34,763 bases of DNA from Lysobacterales bacterium (GTDB taxonomy: Bacteria > Pseudomonadota > Gammaproteobacteria > Xanthomonadales > Marinicellaceae). Shown in pieces: positions 1 to 7,230 of the stretch. Under the pieces are notes generated by a model. The model was given only the letters and a program-made list of their open reading frames with translations. It searched no databases and had not been told where the DNA came from. The position numbers were made by a program, and so were the translations under genes. Numbering within the stretch: the first letter of the stretch is position 1; every line of letters starts with the position of its first letter. The stretch is from assembly GCA_027067055.1 (NCBI GenBank), contig JAMOMK010000083.1, forward strand, positions 1 through 34,763. The letters are read 5' to 3'.

Positions 1-278
1 CTAAGCACCTCACGCCTATCCCATTCTTTAGCCTTTTGTTCATCCACAAAAAGAACAACATGATAATGATTTGACATTACCGCATAAGCACAACAATCAA
101 TAGCAAACACATCGGTTTGCGATAAAATTTTCTCCCGAATCCATTCACGCCTATGGTCGTAATTAACGCCCGAATATTTATCATCCCCAAACAAAAATGC
201 CCGCCGAACACAGCGCACATAGCAATGGTAATAGGGCGTATCTGATAATGATATTAAACTTCGTCTTGGTACTGTCAT
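1..278 (-). CDS. REP-associated tyrosine transposase (RAYT), N-terminal part, runs off the window
   Basis: I translated this frame by hand from the ATG whose complement is at 276-278. About 92 residues are visible before the window edge, so the C-terminus is missing. The reading runs MTVPRRSLISL..., then YYHCYVRCVRRAFLFGDD, Y-x-HRREWIREK, and AIDCCAYAVMSNHYHVVL. This is the usual opening of the Y1/IS200-like transposase family that mobilises REP hairpins: the H-x-H pair (HYH) supplies metal ligands, and the catalytic Tyr would lie further downstream, outside the window. RAYTs are single-copy housekeeping-like transposases that nick single-stranded REP DNA. The repeats just upstream (349-487) fit that role. 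Family assignment is firm; activity cannot be judged without the rest of the gene. Confidence 0.9.
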   Translation of the reverse strand, partial: MTVPRRSLISLSDTPYYHCYVRCVRRAFLFGDDKYSGVNYDHRREWIREKILSQTDVFAIDCCAYAVMSNHYHVVLFVDEQKAKEWDRREVL

Positions 279-348
279 ATTACTCTCCTTTTCATTGTTT
301 TCAACCATTATAGCGCATAATGAATTTTATGTAAATAATATGGGTGTC

Positions 349-470
349 CACTTAAACTTCCACTCCACTTAAACTTCCTCCACTTAAACTTCCTCCACTT
401 AAACTTCCTCCACTTAAACTTCCTCCACTTAAACTTCCACTTAAACCCTCCTCACTTACTACACTTAAAC
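349..470. repeat. 15-bp tandem repeat array upstream of the RAYT gene
   Basis: The unit CACTTAAACTTCCTC occurs head to tail at 366, 381, 396 and 411, with a variant at 426. Flanking, slightly shifted copies of CACTTAAAC begin at 349, 438 and 462. On the transposase strand the unit reads GAGGAAGTTTAAGTG, so consecutive units create GTGGAGG junctions that resemble the GTAG/GGAG heads of REP elements. The copies are contiguous without unique spacers, so this is not a CRISPR. With the REP-like stretch at 470-487 and the sRNA-like unit downstream, it fills most of the 413-base gene-free stretch 279-691. Confidence 0.85.
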
Positions 471-505
471 CCTCTGCTAGCGTAGGGAGAAGTGCCTTTT
501 TCAGG
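470..505. repeat. REP-like imperfect palindrome
   Basis: CCCTCTGCTAGCGTAGGG at 470-487 is an imperfect palindrome with CCCT/AGGG ends around a GCTAGC core. It is followed by GAGAAGTGCCTTTTTCAGGG. On the minus strand the layout (a CCTGAAAAAGGCACTTCTCCC-type lead, then a hairpin, then AGGGTTTAAGTG) resembles degenerate dispersed REP elements found next to RAYT genes. The boundaries are approximate. Confidence 0.45.
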
Positions 506-506
506 G

Positions 507-535
507 TTGACTAAATACTTTTACAACCGTAAGAT
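507..535 (+). promoter_or_regulatory. Possible sigma-70 promoter
   Basis: TTGACT at 507-512 and TAAGAT at 530-535 are separated by exactly 17 bp. No open reading frame follows before the terminator at 600-631, so any transcript would be a short non-coding RNA. The -10 box matches consensus at four of six positions, so the call is tentative. Confidence 0.35.
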
Positions 536-541
536 TTCCAA

Positions 542-631
542 CTTTGCTTGGTGAAGCGATTAAAAAGCTCGTTTCTTAATTTTTACTCGATAGAAATGTA
601 AAAAGCCAAGTCATTGTACTTGGCTTTTTTT
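542..631 (+). ncRNA. Candidate small RNA of about 90 nt
   Basis: The segment lies between a plausible promoter (507-535) and a strong intrinsic terminator (600-631). It has no open reading frame of note, and no coding gene on the plus strand precedes the terminator. I do not recognise an RNA family. Alternatively, the terminator may belong to a gene removed by rearrangement beside the RAYT element, or may serve as a minus-strand terminator. Confidence 0.25.
600..631 (+). terminator. Rho-independent terminator, potentially bidirectional
   Basis: AAAAAGCCAAG (600-610) pairs perfectly with CTTGGCTTTTT (619-629) around an 8-nt loop and continues into a T-run. The A-run on the left side would also give a U-run for transcription from the other strand. 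Confidence 0.85.
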
Positions 632-647
632 ATGAAAGCTGAATTCG

Positions 648-656
648 TGTTATAGT
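648..656 (+). promoter_or_regulatory. Extended -10 promoter of the DUF4426 gene
   Basis: TGT followed by TATAGT (648-656) gives an extended -10 element. It would start transcription near 663, about 29 nt before the start codon. Only a poor -35 is visible in the T-rich tail of the preceding terminator, which is acceptable for an extended -10 promoter. Confidence 0.5.
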
Positions 657-691
657 GTCCTTTATCTTTATAGCTAAATTAGAGAAATCAC

Positions 692-1138
692 ATGAAAAAA
701 ATAATTGCCAGTACATTATTAATGTTAGTGTCCCTTACAGTATGTGCAGAGAGTTCAAAAATTGAGAATGGTTATGAAATTCATTATAATGCTTTTTCTA
801 CTGATTTTTTAACGCCGCAAGTCGCCAAGCAATACAATATTGGACGTTCAAAAACCAAAGGTATGATTAATATCGCTGTAAGAAAACTGCATGGCGGTGA
901 TACATCGACTTCCACAGCAGTAATGGCGCGCATTGATTTAAAAGTTCAAAATCTTTATGGGCAACAAAAGGAAGTGACTTTAAGAAAGATAAGTGAAAAT
1001 AATGATGAAGCTATTTATTATATAGGCACGTTTTCAGTAAGTTCTCGCGAAACAATTAACTTCAAAGCTAATGTAACTCCAAATGGCGAACGAAACTCGA
1101 TTGAAATTAAATTCAGCCAAGAATTTTTTACCGACTAA
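692..1138 (+). CDS. DUF4426 domain-containing secreted protein
   Basis: The product has 148 residues. Residues 1-19 form a signal peptide (MKKIIASTLLMLVSLTVCA, with cleavage after the A of VCA). The mature part carries the hallmark YNAFSTDFLTPQVAKQYNIGRS and a later KVQNLYGQQKEVTLRKI segment, both typical of DUF4426, a single-domain periplasmic family of proteobacteria with no established function. Length is normal for the family. An AGAGA ribosome-binding site lies 6 nt before the ATG, and an extended -10 promoter lies upstream, so it is probably transcribed alone. It ends 8 bp from the convergent lipid A acyltransferase gene. Confidence 0.85.
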   Translation: MKKIIASTLLMLVSLTVCAESSKIENGYEIHYNAFSTDFLTPQVAKQYNIGRSKTKGMINIAVRKLHGGDTSTSTAVMARIDLKVQNLYGQQKEVTLRKISENNDEAIYYIGTFSVSSRETINFKANVTPNGERNSIEIKFSQEFFTD

Positions 1139-1146
1139 AAGAAGTG

Positions 1147-2037
1147 CTATAAATCTTTATAGAGGTAATTTTTGCCTTTTGGGTGATTTTTAAAACGTCT
1201 ATGTACCCAGAGGTACTGTTCTGGATGTTTCTTTATTTGCAGCTCAAATAATTGGTTCATTTTTAATAAGGAATTGCTTATATCGTTTTGGTGAAAATAT
1301 TCCAATGCAGGTAAAAACTGAATAACCCACTTGCCCTTTTCTCGAAAACAAAACCAAGGTACGACTGATGCACTACTTGATTGAGCAATGCGAACAGGAG
1401 CAATAACTGTTGCAGCAGGCTGCTTGAAAAAATCAATATATTCGCATTGGTAAGAAAAGTTTTGGTCAGGAATATAAAAAATACAGCGGTTGTTTTTTAG
1501 TGCTTTCAACACGCTACGCAAGTCTTTTTTGTCTATGGTTTTTTCACAATGGGCTCTTCTGGCTTTATCTATAAGAGCTTCAAAAACTTTGTTGTTGTGT
1601 TGCCTGCCTAAGATAAAAGATGGCTTCTCTAATTTAATATTGATGGCACGACTGGCAAGTTCTATTGTATGTAAATGACAGCTCATCAAAATACACCCCT
1701 TGCCTTTTGTTAGTGCAGTATGTACATGCTGTAGTCCTGAAAATTCAAAGTCACCAATAAATTTTTTATCCTTGCTCCAATAAGCTATAAGCATTTCAGA
1801 AAAGCCAATGCCAGTTGAGATTAAATTTGCTTTGAGTAAAGATTTTTGTTGGTTCTGTTCTAAATCAGGAAAACACAGTTCGATATTTCGCCTAGCTATT
1901 TTTTTACGTTTATTAGGAATAGCCCAAGTAAGATAACCAATAATTTTGCCGAGAAAAATAATAACTACCAAGGGAAGTTTGGCAATTAATTTAGCAATTC
2001 CAATAAAAAAGTTGGTTTTGATTTTTTGAATTGTCAT
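1147..2037 (-). CDS. LpxL/HtrB-like lipid A late acyltransferase
   Basis: The 296-residue protein has the LpxL_LpxP_like acyltransferase layout: an N-terminal hydrophobic helix (about residues 20-40), NIELCFPDL near residue 51, the catalytic HX4E motif H121-L-H-T-I-E126, GRQHNN near residue 143, and IPDQNF further on. Enzymes of this family transfer a secondary acyl chain from acyl-ACP to Kdo-lipid A at the inner face of the cytoplasmic membrane. It is the last gene of the minus-strand LPS operon. Its ATG lies 3 nt after the stop of the GT2 gene, whose end (AATAAGG) doubles as its ribosome-binding site. Which acyl chain or position it serves cannot be told. Confidence 0.85.
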   Translation of the reverse strand: MTIQKIKTNFFIGIAKLIAKLPLVVIIFLGKIIGYLTWAIPNKRKKIARRNIELCFPDLEQNQQKSLLKANLISTGIGFSEMLIAYWSKDKKFIGDFEFSGLQHVHTALTKGKGCILMSCHLHTIELASRAINIKLEKPSFILGRQHNNKVFEALIDKARRAHCEKTIDKKDLRSVLKALKNNRCIFYIPDQNFSYQCEYIDFFKQPAATVIAPVRIAQSSSASVVPWFCFREKGKWVIQFLPALEYFHQNDISNSLLKMNQLFELQIKKHPEQYLWVHRRFKNHPKGKNYLYKDL

Positions 2038-2040
2038 GCC

Positions 2041-2793
2041 TTATTTGGAAGTCTTATTTAACAAGTCGTAGAGTTTAGCATATTTCAAGTAGGCGTAACG
2101 GGTATTTAATTTAGCATTGATAAACCCTGCTTTACCATTAAAAATCTGTCTACGAATAAAGTATTGTCTAAAAAAGTACCAAATCGGATAGAGTGTCAGT
2201 TTTAATTTTCCAACCTTTTTACCTTTTTGAAATTTTTGTTCTGCTGCTAATTGTGCATAGTGATTTATCTTTTCAAGTTTAACCGCAATAGAGGTCTCGC
2301 CATAATGCATGATAGTGGCATTTAAAGGTGAAACTTTACCTTTGCTCTTAATTGACTCATGAACCAAATCATGAGAAACATAACAAGCTCTTTTGTCAAA
2401 CAGTCGTGTAAATTTATTTTGATGAACAAACTGATGTGACCACTGCCAAAAAACCCATTCTCGACGAGGCAGTTTGTAGGCAGAAAATTTTGGTTCTGTC
2501 ATTTTCCATTGAACTATAGTTTGTTGTGCTTTGCTTGTCAGGTATTCATCTGAGTCCAGTAATATCACCCAATCATTGGCACACAAATTAATGCCATCTT
2601 GTTTTTGTTGCCAAAACCCTTTAAACTTTTGCTGGTGAATTGTACACGGTAATTGCTTGAGAATTTCAATTGTTTTATCTGCACTAAAAGAATCAAGCAC
2701 GATAATTTCATCGGCAAAAGATAAAGACTTGACGCACTTGCCAATAGTATCTTCATTATTAAAACAGGTGATGAGCGCAGATAACTTAGGCAT
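2041..2793 (-). CDS. Glycosyltransferase family 2, LPS core (WaaE/LgtF-like)
   Basis: This is a 250-residue GT-A enzyme. It opens with LSALITCFNNEDTIGKCVKSL, followed by EIIVLDSFSADKT, FKGFWQQKQ and the DxD motif D80-S-D82 (VILLDSDEYL). The sequence KLPRREWVFWQWSHQ then LVHESI matches the family that adds a beta-glucose to the heptose of the LPS inner core (WaaE, LgtF, KdtX-associated enzymes). It acts in the cytoplasm on the growing core. Its start overlaps the end of the ligase-like gene by 8 bp, indicating translational coupling in the operon. Donor and acceptor are inferred from family resemblance only. Confidence 0.85.
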   Translation of the reverse strand: MPKLSALITCFNNEDTIGKCVKSLSFADEIIVLDSFSADKTIEILKQLPCTIHQQKFKGFWQQKQDGINLCANDWVILLDSDEYLTSKAQQTIVQWKMTEPKFSAYKLPRREWVFWQWSHQFVHQNKFTRLFDKRACYVSHDLVHESIKSKGKVSPLNATIMHYGETSIAVKLEKINHYAQLAAEQKFQKGKKVGKLKLTLYPIWYFFRQYFIRRQIFNGKAGFINAKLNTRYAYLKYAKLYDLLNKTSK

Positions 2794-3985
2794 TTTTTTG
2801 GCTCGATAAGATTAAGCCCATACCAAAAAACCAAATACAGATAGACCAGAATGAGGAGAATATAGAGTAAGTACTTGTTATCGGTAAAAAAGCACTGATT
2901 AAGGCAATCATAAATGCCCAAGAATAGTGCTTATGGTAGTTGTTTTTAATAAAATAGAATAATTTGTAAATAGCAAAAAACACTATAATCAAGCCAACAA
3001 TGCCTGTTTCGGCTAATACTTCCAAAACCCAGTGGTGGGCATGCATAGCCACGCCGCCCTTGGCTTGCCAGACATCATCAACCTCGGCATAATCAGGGTA
3101 AGCCACACGAAATGCACGAGCACCAATGCCGTTAATTGGGTGTTCTTTAATCATGCTAATAGAGGTCTCCCAAATTGATAGTCTATCGGCTAAGGCAAAA
3201 TCTATAGCAGATTCTGAGGTAGAAAAAATAGCTAAAGAACGGTTAATACGCTGTTGAAAATCAGTAGAAAAAAGCCATAAAACTGACACTAAGACACTAG
3301 CAATAATGCTGGTTTTAAACAATAGCTGCCAACGGCGTTGTTTGACATGATGGAGCCAATACGCAACCAATGTAAAGAGCATCATTATCCAAGCGGAGCG
3401 TGTGCCTGAAAGAATAATAACAACAATCATAAGTAGAACACTTATCCAACGCATGAATGATGGAAGATTTCGCATAGCAATCATAACAACAGGCAAAGCA
3501 AGGGCTAATAATGGCCCTAATTTAACATGATGTTCACCAAATATTCCATTTAAACGCCCTTCATAACTGGCTCTGCCAATAAGGTCAAAACCAACAATAT
3601 ATTGAATGAGAGCATCAATCGTCCAAAATAAGGTCAACCACGACACTAATTTAAAAAGCCAAGGAATGTCCTTTTTCTCCACATAAAGTAACAAAGTAAT
3701 TCCTGCCAAATAAAAGCGCAGACTTGCCAATGCCACAGTGAATGTTTTTTCTTGCCAGTAGGAATCCAAGGCAGAAATCATTACTATTAAGAAATAACTG
3801 GCAAAGACAATGCTTAAGATTTTGAATTGTGGCATTTGCGCTAGTTTTGCAGAGTGTTTGACTAAGCCATAAATCCCACTCAGGGACAAAATCAATAAAG
3901 GCAGTTCAGTGTATCGGGAAAAAGGCAGCAAAAAGATGACCAAAACAAACAAGCCTATAACTGCTTTAGATGAATTAACTTGCAT
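2786..3985 (-). CDS. O-antigen ligase / polymerase-like membrane protein (Wzy_C family)
   Basis: The 399-residue polytopic membrane protein has about ten hydrophobic segments. It carries the O-antigen ligase signature SGTRSAWIMM in the middle and a large periplasmic loop with HPINGIGARAFR and AMHAHHWVLEVLAETGIVGL. The conserved His and Arg residues of that loop are those implicated in glycan transfer in WaaL. The family joins O-polysaccharide or a core sugar to lipid A-core on the periplasmic face. The gene overlaps GT4 upstream by 11 bp and GT2 downstream by 8 bp. WaaL and Wzy cannot be separated reliably by sequence; the core-operon context favours WaaL-like. Confidence 0.82.
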   Translation of the reverse strand: MQVNSSKAVIGLFVLVIFLLPFSRYTELPLLILSLSGIYGLVKHSAKLAQMPQFKILSIVFASYFLIVMISALDSYWQEKTFTVALASLRFYLAGITLLLYVEKKDIPWLFKLVSWLTLFWTIDALIQYIVGFDLIGRASYEGRLNGIFGEHHVKLGPLLALALPVVMIAMRNLPSFMRWISVLLMIVVIILSGTRSAWIMMLFTLVAYWLHHVKQRRWQLLFKTSIIASVLVSVLWLFSTDFQQRINRSLAIFSTSESAIDFALADRLSIWETSISMIKEHPINGIGARAFRVAYPDYAEVDDVWQAKGGVAMHAHHWVLEVLAETGIVGLIIVFFAIYKLFYFIKNNYHKHYSWAFMIALISAFLPITSTYSIFSSFWSICIWFFGMGLILSSQKNA

Positions 3986-5072
3986 GTAAAGCGTCCTGAT
4001 AAAGAGAATGGGTTTGATTGAGCATGTTGTCTAAAAGATAGGGCTGTTTATTTTCTACTTGTGGTTTTGTAGCCAAAATCAAATTAATTTTGTCAGCTAA
4101 TTGTTGAGTATTGCCAACATCGACTTTACCTTGCTCAAAAAGAGTGTCTAATATCTCACCAACACCACCGTGATTATAACCAACAACAGGCGTGCCAATT
4201 GCCAGAGCCTCAATAACGGTTCGACCAAAAGACTCTGGGCGAGTAGATGCAGAAACAACCACGTCAGCTATAGCATAAAGTGGCGTCATGTCTCGTTGGA
4301 TTTCAACCCAATGTACACGATGCTTAACACCATGTTCTTTAAACCAATGGTATAAACGAGCAGCAAACATATCATTCCCTGGATCGGCAGTTAAGACCAG
4401 TTTGGCATCATTATCCGTACTTTTTAACCATGGCAATAAATCTTTAGTACCCTTTAAACGGGTTAAACGTCCAGGTAATAAAACGATTTGGTGTCCAACC
4501 AGTTGGTGGTGCTTTTTGTACCATTTTTGCAGCCACAAAACATCAGGTTCAAAACCATAGGGGAATTCTTTAGGGTCAATGCCACGGTGGATCAGCACTG
4601 GACTAGATTTTAAATCCTTTGGATAATTATTTTGAATATAATCTGCTGCCGTTTGCGAAACAGCAATGATTTTGTCTCCACGAGCCATTATGGATGAATA
4701 ACGCTTAACCGTATATAATCCATGAACAGTGGTGATGAATTGGGGTTTATTATTCTTGATTCTCTTCATCGCTAAATAAGCCAACCATGCAGGAAAACGT
4801 GAACGCGCATGAACAATATCCACTTTTTTGTCGATAAATAGCTTTTTAAGTTTGTTGATTAATAAATAAGACAAAGGTGATTTTTTGCCCACTTGGAGTT
4901 GTATGTGTTCAACTTTTTGGTTTAATTGTTTGCACATCGTTCCACCAGCAGAAATGACAATCGAAGTATCGCCACAAGCAGCAATATGGTTTGCTATTTC
5001 TACTGTGCCACGTTCAACACCACCATTATTGAGAGCGGGTAGTAGTTGTACAACAACCAAAGGTTTTGACAT
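3975..5072 (-). CDS. Glycosyltransferase family 4 (GT-B), LPS core
   Basis: The 365-residue GT-B enzyme begins VVQLLPALNNGGVERGTVEI, the usual acceptor-side N-terminus. HARSRFPAWLAY and VHGLYT follow, then the donor-side PGRLTRLKGTKDLL. The nucleotide-sugar EX7E-type motif is in STRPESFGRTVIEAL with PVVGYNHGGVGEIL. The family transfers a sugar from an NDP-sugar with retention of configuration, here presumably to the LPS core in the cytoplasm. The ATG at 5072 directly abuts the stop of the zinc-finger gene (5073-5075) with no gap, so translation is likely coupled. The sugar transferred is unknown. Confidence 0.85.
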   Translation of the reverse strand: MSKPLVVVQLLPALNNGGVERGTVEIANHIAACGDTSIVISAGGTMCKQLNQKVEHIQLQVGKKSPLSYLLINKLKKLFIDKKVDIVHARSRFPAWLAYLAMKRIKNNKPQFITTVHGLYTVKRYSSIMARGDKIIAVSQTAADYIQNNYPKDLKSSPVLIHRGIDPKEFPYGFEPDVLWLQKWYKKHHQLVGHQIVLLPGRLTRLKGTKDLLPWLKSTDNDAKLVLTADPGNDMFAARLYHWFKEHGVKHRVHWVEIQRDMTPLYAIADVVVSASTRPESFGRTVIEALAIGTPVVGYNHGGVGEILDTLFEQGKVDVGNTQQLADKINLILATKPQVENKQPYLLDNMLNQTHSLYQDALHAS

Positions 5073-5240
5073 TTATTTAGTAATTAAAGTGTATTTGGTA
5101 CTGCAATAGGGGCAACAAGCTTTTCCAGATTTACTTAAATCAAGATAGACTTTGGGGTGAGAACTCCAAGAGGGCATGTTTTTGTTTGGGCAGGCAATAG
5201 GTAAATCTTGCGGTTTTACTTCAATTGTTTTTTGGTTCAT
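5073..5240 (-). CDS. Small CHCC zinc-finger protein (zf-CHCC family)
   Basis: This 55-residue protein was translated by hand. It begins MNQKTIEVKPQDLPIACPN and contains C17, H29, C43 and C46 (ACPN, SSHPKVYLDL, CPYC). This matches the bacterial zf-CHCC family, related to the zinc-binding subunit NDUFS6 of mitochondrial complex I. Bacterial members are often encoded singly, and their role is not established. It is the first gene of the LPS operon and its stop codon abuts the GT4 start. It could be a translation-coupling leader or a real partner. CPYC followed by STKYTL near the C-terminus is typical for the family. Confidence 0.85.
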   Translation of the reverse strand: MNQKTIEVKPQDLPIACPNKNMPSWSSHPKVYLDLSKSGKACCPYCSTKYTLITK

Positions 5241-5262
5241 TATTCATCTCTGCGGATTTTTA

Positions 5263-5275
5263 GGGTATTATAACA
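5263..5275. promoter_or_regulatory. Overlapping divergent -10 elements between the LPS operon and the ELM1-family gene
   Basis: Only 59 bp separate the two divergent starts. TATTAT at 5266-5271 on the plus strand overlaps a perfect TATAAT on the minus strand (complement of 5267-5272). The two transcription units probably share this core and compete for polymerase. No clear -35 boxes are visible. Confidence 0.35.
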
Positions 5276-5299
5276 ATTTACTTATCGAAACAGCAAGAA

Positions 5300-6208
5300 T
5301 TGAAAAAGTTAAAACATATTTGGATTTTCAGCGATAGCATCAAGGGTCATGAAGTTCAATCACTTGCCTTAGCTACAAGCTTGTCGAGTCACATTTCACT
5401 CTATCATTGCATGATTCGACAACCCTGGCTAAGCTTTGCTCCACGCATATTGCCGCGATTTGGGCGAAATATTGTATGGAAAGGCAGTAAACCAGATATT
5501 CGCAACCCTCCTGATTTAATTATTACATGTGGGAGACGAATGGCTGCTATTGGAAAATTTTACAAAAGAAGTACAAGCTCTCAACATATTCAAATACTAA
5601 ACCCAGGGGATGGTCCTAAAAAATACGATATATTAATATGTCCTGAGCATGATAATTTACATGGGGCAAACGTCATTACAACAAAAGGAAGTTTGCATGG
5701 GATAATGGCTGAAAAATTAGCAGAGTACAAAATCAATCAACAGTATGCAAATAGTGTGGTTTTATTGTTAGGAAATCCTGATGAAGCATTTTTTACTCAA
5801 TTAGAAAGCTTGAAAGAACGAATTCAACAAAGTTTCCCGCAATATAGCCTTATTGTTTGTGGTTCAAGACGAACACCTGAGAAGTATTTTACAGTTATTA
5901 GGAAAACATTTAAAGGAGCAATACAAGTGTGGTTATCAGAAGAAGACGAAGAAAACCCTTACTTGTCACTATTAGCTCAAGGCAACATCTTTGTTGTGAC
6001 CGCCGATAGTATTAATATGGTTAGTGAGGTTTGTGCAACAGATAAACCTGTTATTGCTATTGCACAAAATGCTATTTCACCAAAACATAAGCGTTTCATT
6101 CAATCAGTCAATGAGCGTTTAAGTCAGTTTGAAACTATCAAAGAGCAAAATACCCCACTCAATGAATTAAATAGATTGCAAGAAGAGGTCACTAAGAAAT
6201 TGAAATAA
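5300..6208 (+). CDS. ELM1/GtrOC1 family protein (mitochondrial fission ELM1-like), putative glycosyltransferase-fold
   Basis: The 302-residue protein starts at TTG. No upstream ATG is in frame, and the first internal Met (about residue 38) would remove the conserved WIFSDSIKGHEVQSLALA opening. That opening, DLIITCGRRMAA, LNPGDGPKKYDILICPEHD, LLLGNPDEAFF and FVVTADSINMVSEVCATDKPV match the ELM1 family (PF06258). The family is common near LPS core genes in proteobacteria and resembles GT-B glycosyltransferases; its biochemical reaction is unsettled. It is divergent from the LPS operon and probably co-regulated with it. The start region lacks a strong ribosome-binding site, suggesting low expression. 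Confidence 0.8.
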   Translation: MKKLKHIWIFSDSIKGHEVQSLALATSLSSHISLYHCMIRQPWLSFAPRILPRFGRNIVWKGSKPDIRNPPDLIITCGRRMAAIGKFYKRSTSSQHIQILNPGDGPKKYDILICPEHDNLHGANVITTKGSLHGIMAEKLAEYKINQQYANSVVLLLGNPDEAFFTQLESLKERIQQSFPQYSLIVCGSRRTPEKYFTVIRKTFKGAIQVWLSEEDEENPYLSLLAQGNIFVVTADSINMVSEVCATDKPVIAIAQNAISPKHKRFIQSVNERLSQFETIKEQNTPLNELNRLQEEVTKKLK

Positions 6209-6217
6209 ATATTGTGA

Positions 6218-6457
6218 CTAAAATACAGTCCAGTTCATTTGCCACCAGTCAAGAAACTCTTCAAAGTCAATGCCACCATTACCGTCAAGGTCAATGGTAT
6301 TGAATCCACGGATTGCCATCTCTCGACTGGCACTAGGAGCTAATATTTTAAACAGCTCAATAAATTCACGCTCTTCTAGTAAATCATTATGGTTTCTATC
6401 GAAAAATTCAAAGTGATCTCTAATCTCAGCAATTTCAGCATCGGATAGTTTTGACAT
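6218..6457 (-). CDS. Small EF-hand calcium-binding protein
   Basis: I chose the ATG at 6457 (79 residues) over the one 12 bp upstream because AGAGA sits about 5-9 nt before it. There are two canonical 12-residue EF-hand loops: D20-R-N-H-N-D-L-L-E-E-R-E31 and D56-L-D-G-N-G-G-I-D-F-E-E67. Each begins with Asp and ends with Glu and is flanked by helices (EIRDHFEFF, EFIELFKIL, EEFLDWWQ). The paired arrangement is that of a single calmodulin lobe. There is no signal peptide, so it is probably a cytoplasmic calcium sensor or buffer. Its 3' end faces the ELM1-family gene, 9 bp away. Confidence 0.85.
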   Translation of the reverse strand: MSKLSDAEIAEIRDHFEFFDRNHNDLLEEREFIELFKILAPSASREMAIRGFNTIDLDGNGGIDFEEFLDWWQMNWTVF

Positions 6458-6583
6458 GTTTTCTCTCATAGTGTTTTTTATTTGATTAGATTTTAGATGA
6501 ATTTAGTAGAAAAAGATAATGAAAAATAGGATAAAATAAAAGGAAATTAAATTTATCTCATTCTTGCGTTCTGACAACAGCAA

Positions 6584-6607
6584 CAATTACCCAAATTTGG
6601 ATAATTG
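6584..6607. promoter_or_regulatory. 24-bp near-perfect palindrome downstream of the tetR-family gene
   Basis: CAATTACCCAAATTTGGATAATTG pairs at 11 of 12 positions around its centre. It lies 3 bp beyond the stop of the TetR gene and within the 153-bp stretch upstream of the EF-hand gene. With no following T-run it is not a standard terminator. It could be a protein-binding site upstream of the EF-hand gene or the 3' stem of the tetR transcript. Confidence 0.4.
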
Positions 6608-6610
6608 ATT

Positions 6611-7195
6611 TTAGATTATGAGAAGATTTAAATATTTCTTAAATTGTTTATTTGCTTTGCGTAAAGTATATTTTGGATCTGTAATACATTTTACCGCTGC
6701 TTTTTCAATAAAACCCATGATACTTAGAGCGGTTAATTCCGCAGAGGTGGCAAGATTAATACGCTGCTCTTTACTTGCTTTTTGTAAGCTGTTTTTTAAT
6801 AACTGTTCACTTTTATCCAAATTCAAAAGATTTAAGACTTCATTGTCACGAATACCTAGTACCAGTATTTCAAGGTATACACATAGATCGGCCTTGTTAG
6901 CAAGCTCGGCAATAAACTCTTTTACTATGTATTGTAGCAAGGTTTTAAAATTTTTCGCATCATCTAGTAACGCAAATGCCTCGTCAATTTCCTGATTATC
7001 TTTTTCTATAAAAGCTCGAATCAATGAATTTTTATTTTTAAAATATCGATAAATATTACCCAAGCTAATGTCAGCTTCAGTGGCTATGTCTCTCATTGTT
7101 GTCTTTGTTAGCCCGTTATTAAAGAAACAGTTCTTGGCAGCTTTTAGGATTCTATTTTGCTGTTTAATGATTAAATCTGTATTTGTTTTTTTCAT
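6611..7195 (-). CDS. TetR/AcrR family transcriptional regulator
   Basis: The product has 194 residues from the ATG at 7195, which has GGAACG just upstream; a longer TTG start would run into the operator. The N-terminal DNA-binding domain reads RILKAAKNCFFNNG, TMRDIATEADISLGNIYRYF and KNKNSLIRAF, the textbook TetR helix-turn-helix. The rest is a helical ligand-binding domain with no recognisable ligand. It is divergent from the DUF gene at 7296. Two similar palindromes lie between them (7210-7223 and 7259-7272), so it probably represses itself and its neighbours until a ligand, perhaps a lipophilic compound, releases it. Confidence 0.9.
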   Translation of the reverse strand: MKKTNTDLIIKQQNRILKAAKNCFFNNGLTKTTMRDIATEADISLGNIYRYFKNKNSLIRAFIEKDNQEIDEAFALLDDAKNFKTLLQYIVKEFIAELANKADLCVYLEILVLGIRDNEVLNLLNLDKSEQLLKNSLQKASKEQRINLATSAELTALSIMGFIEKAAVKCITDPKYTLRKANKQFKKYLNLLII

Positions 7196-7209
7196 AATCG
7201 TTCCAATAA

Positions 7210-7223
7210 TGAACAAGCGTTCA
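7210..7223. promoter_or_regulatory. Putative TetR operator 1
   Basis: TGAACAAGCGTTCA has 6-bp arms with one mismatch, lies 15 bp before the regulator's ATG, and matches site 2 in the form TGAACANNYGTTCA. Confidence 0.65.
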
Positions 7224-7230
7224 TTTTAAG

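Noticed and set aside
349-470. Possible CRISPR array
   Set aside because: The 15-bp units are contiguous with no unique spacers, no leader and no cas genes; it is a simple tandem array.
1147-1162. CTATAAATCTTTATAG palindrome as a terminator
   Set aside because: It is a perfect palindrome but AT-only with a 2-nt loop, and it lies inside the end of the acyltransferase gene. No GC stem or T-run supports termination.
6618-6995. 125-residue frame antisense to the TetR gene
   Set aside because: It is a shadow of the regulator; no promoter, ribosome-binding site or domain is visible.
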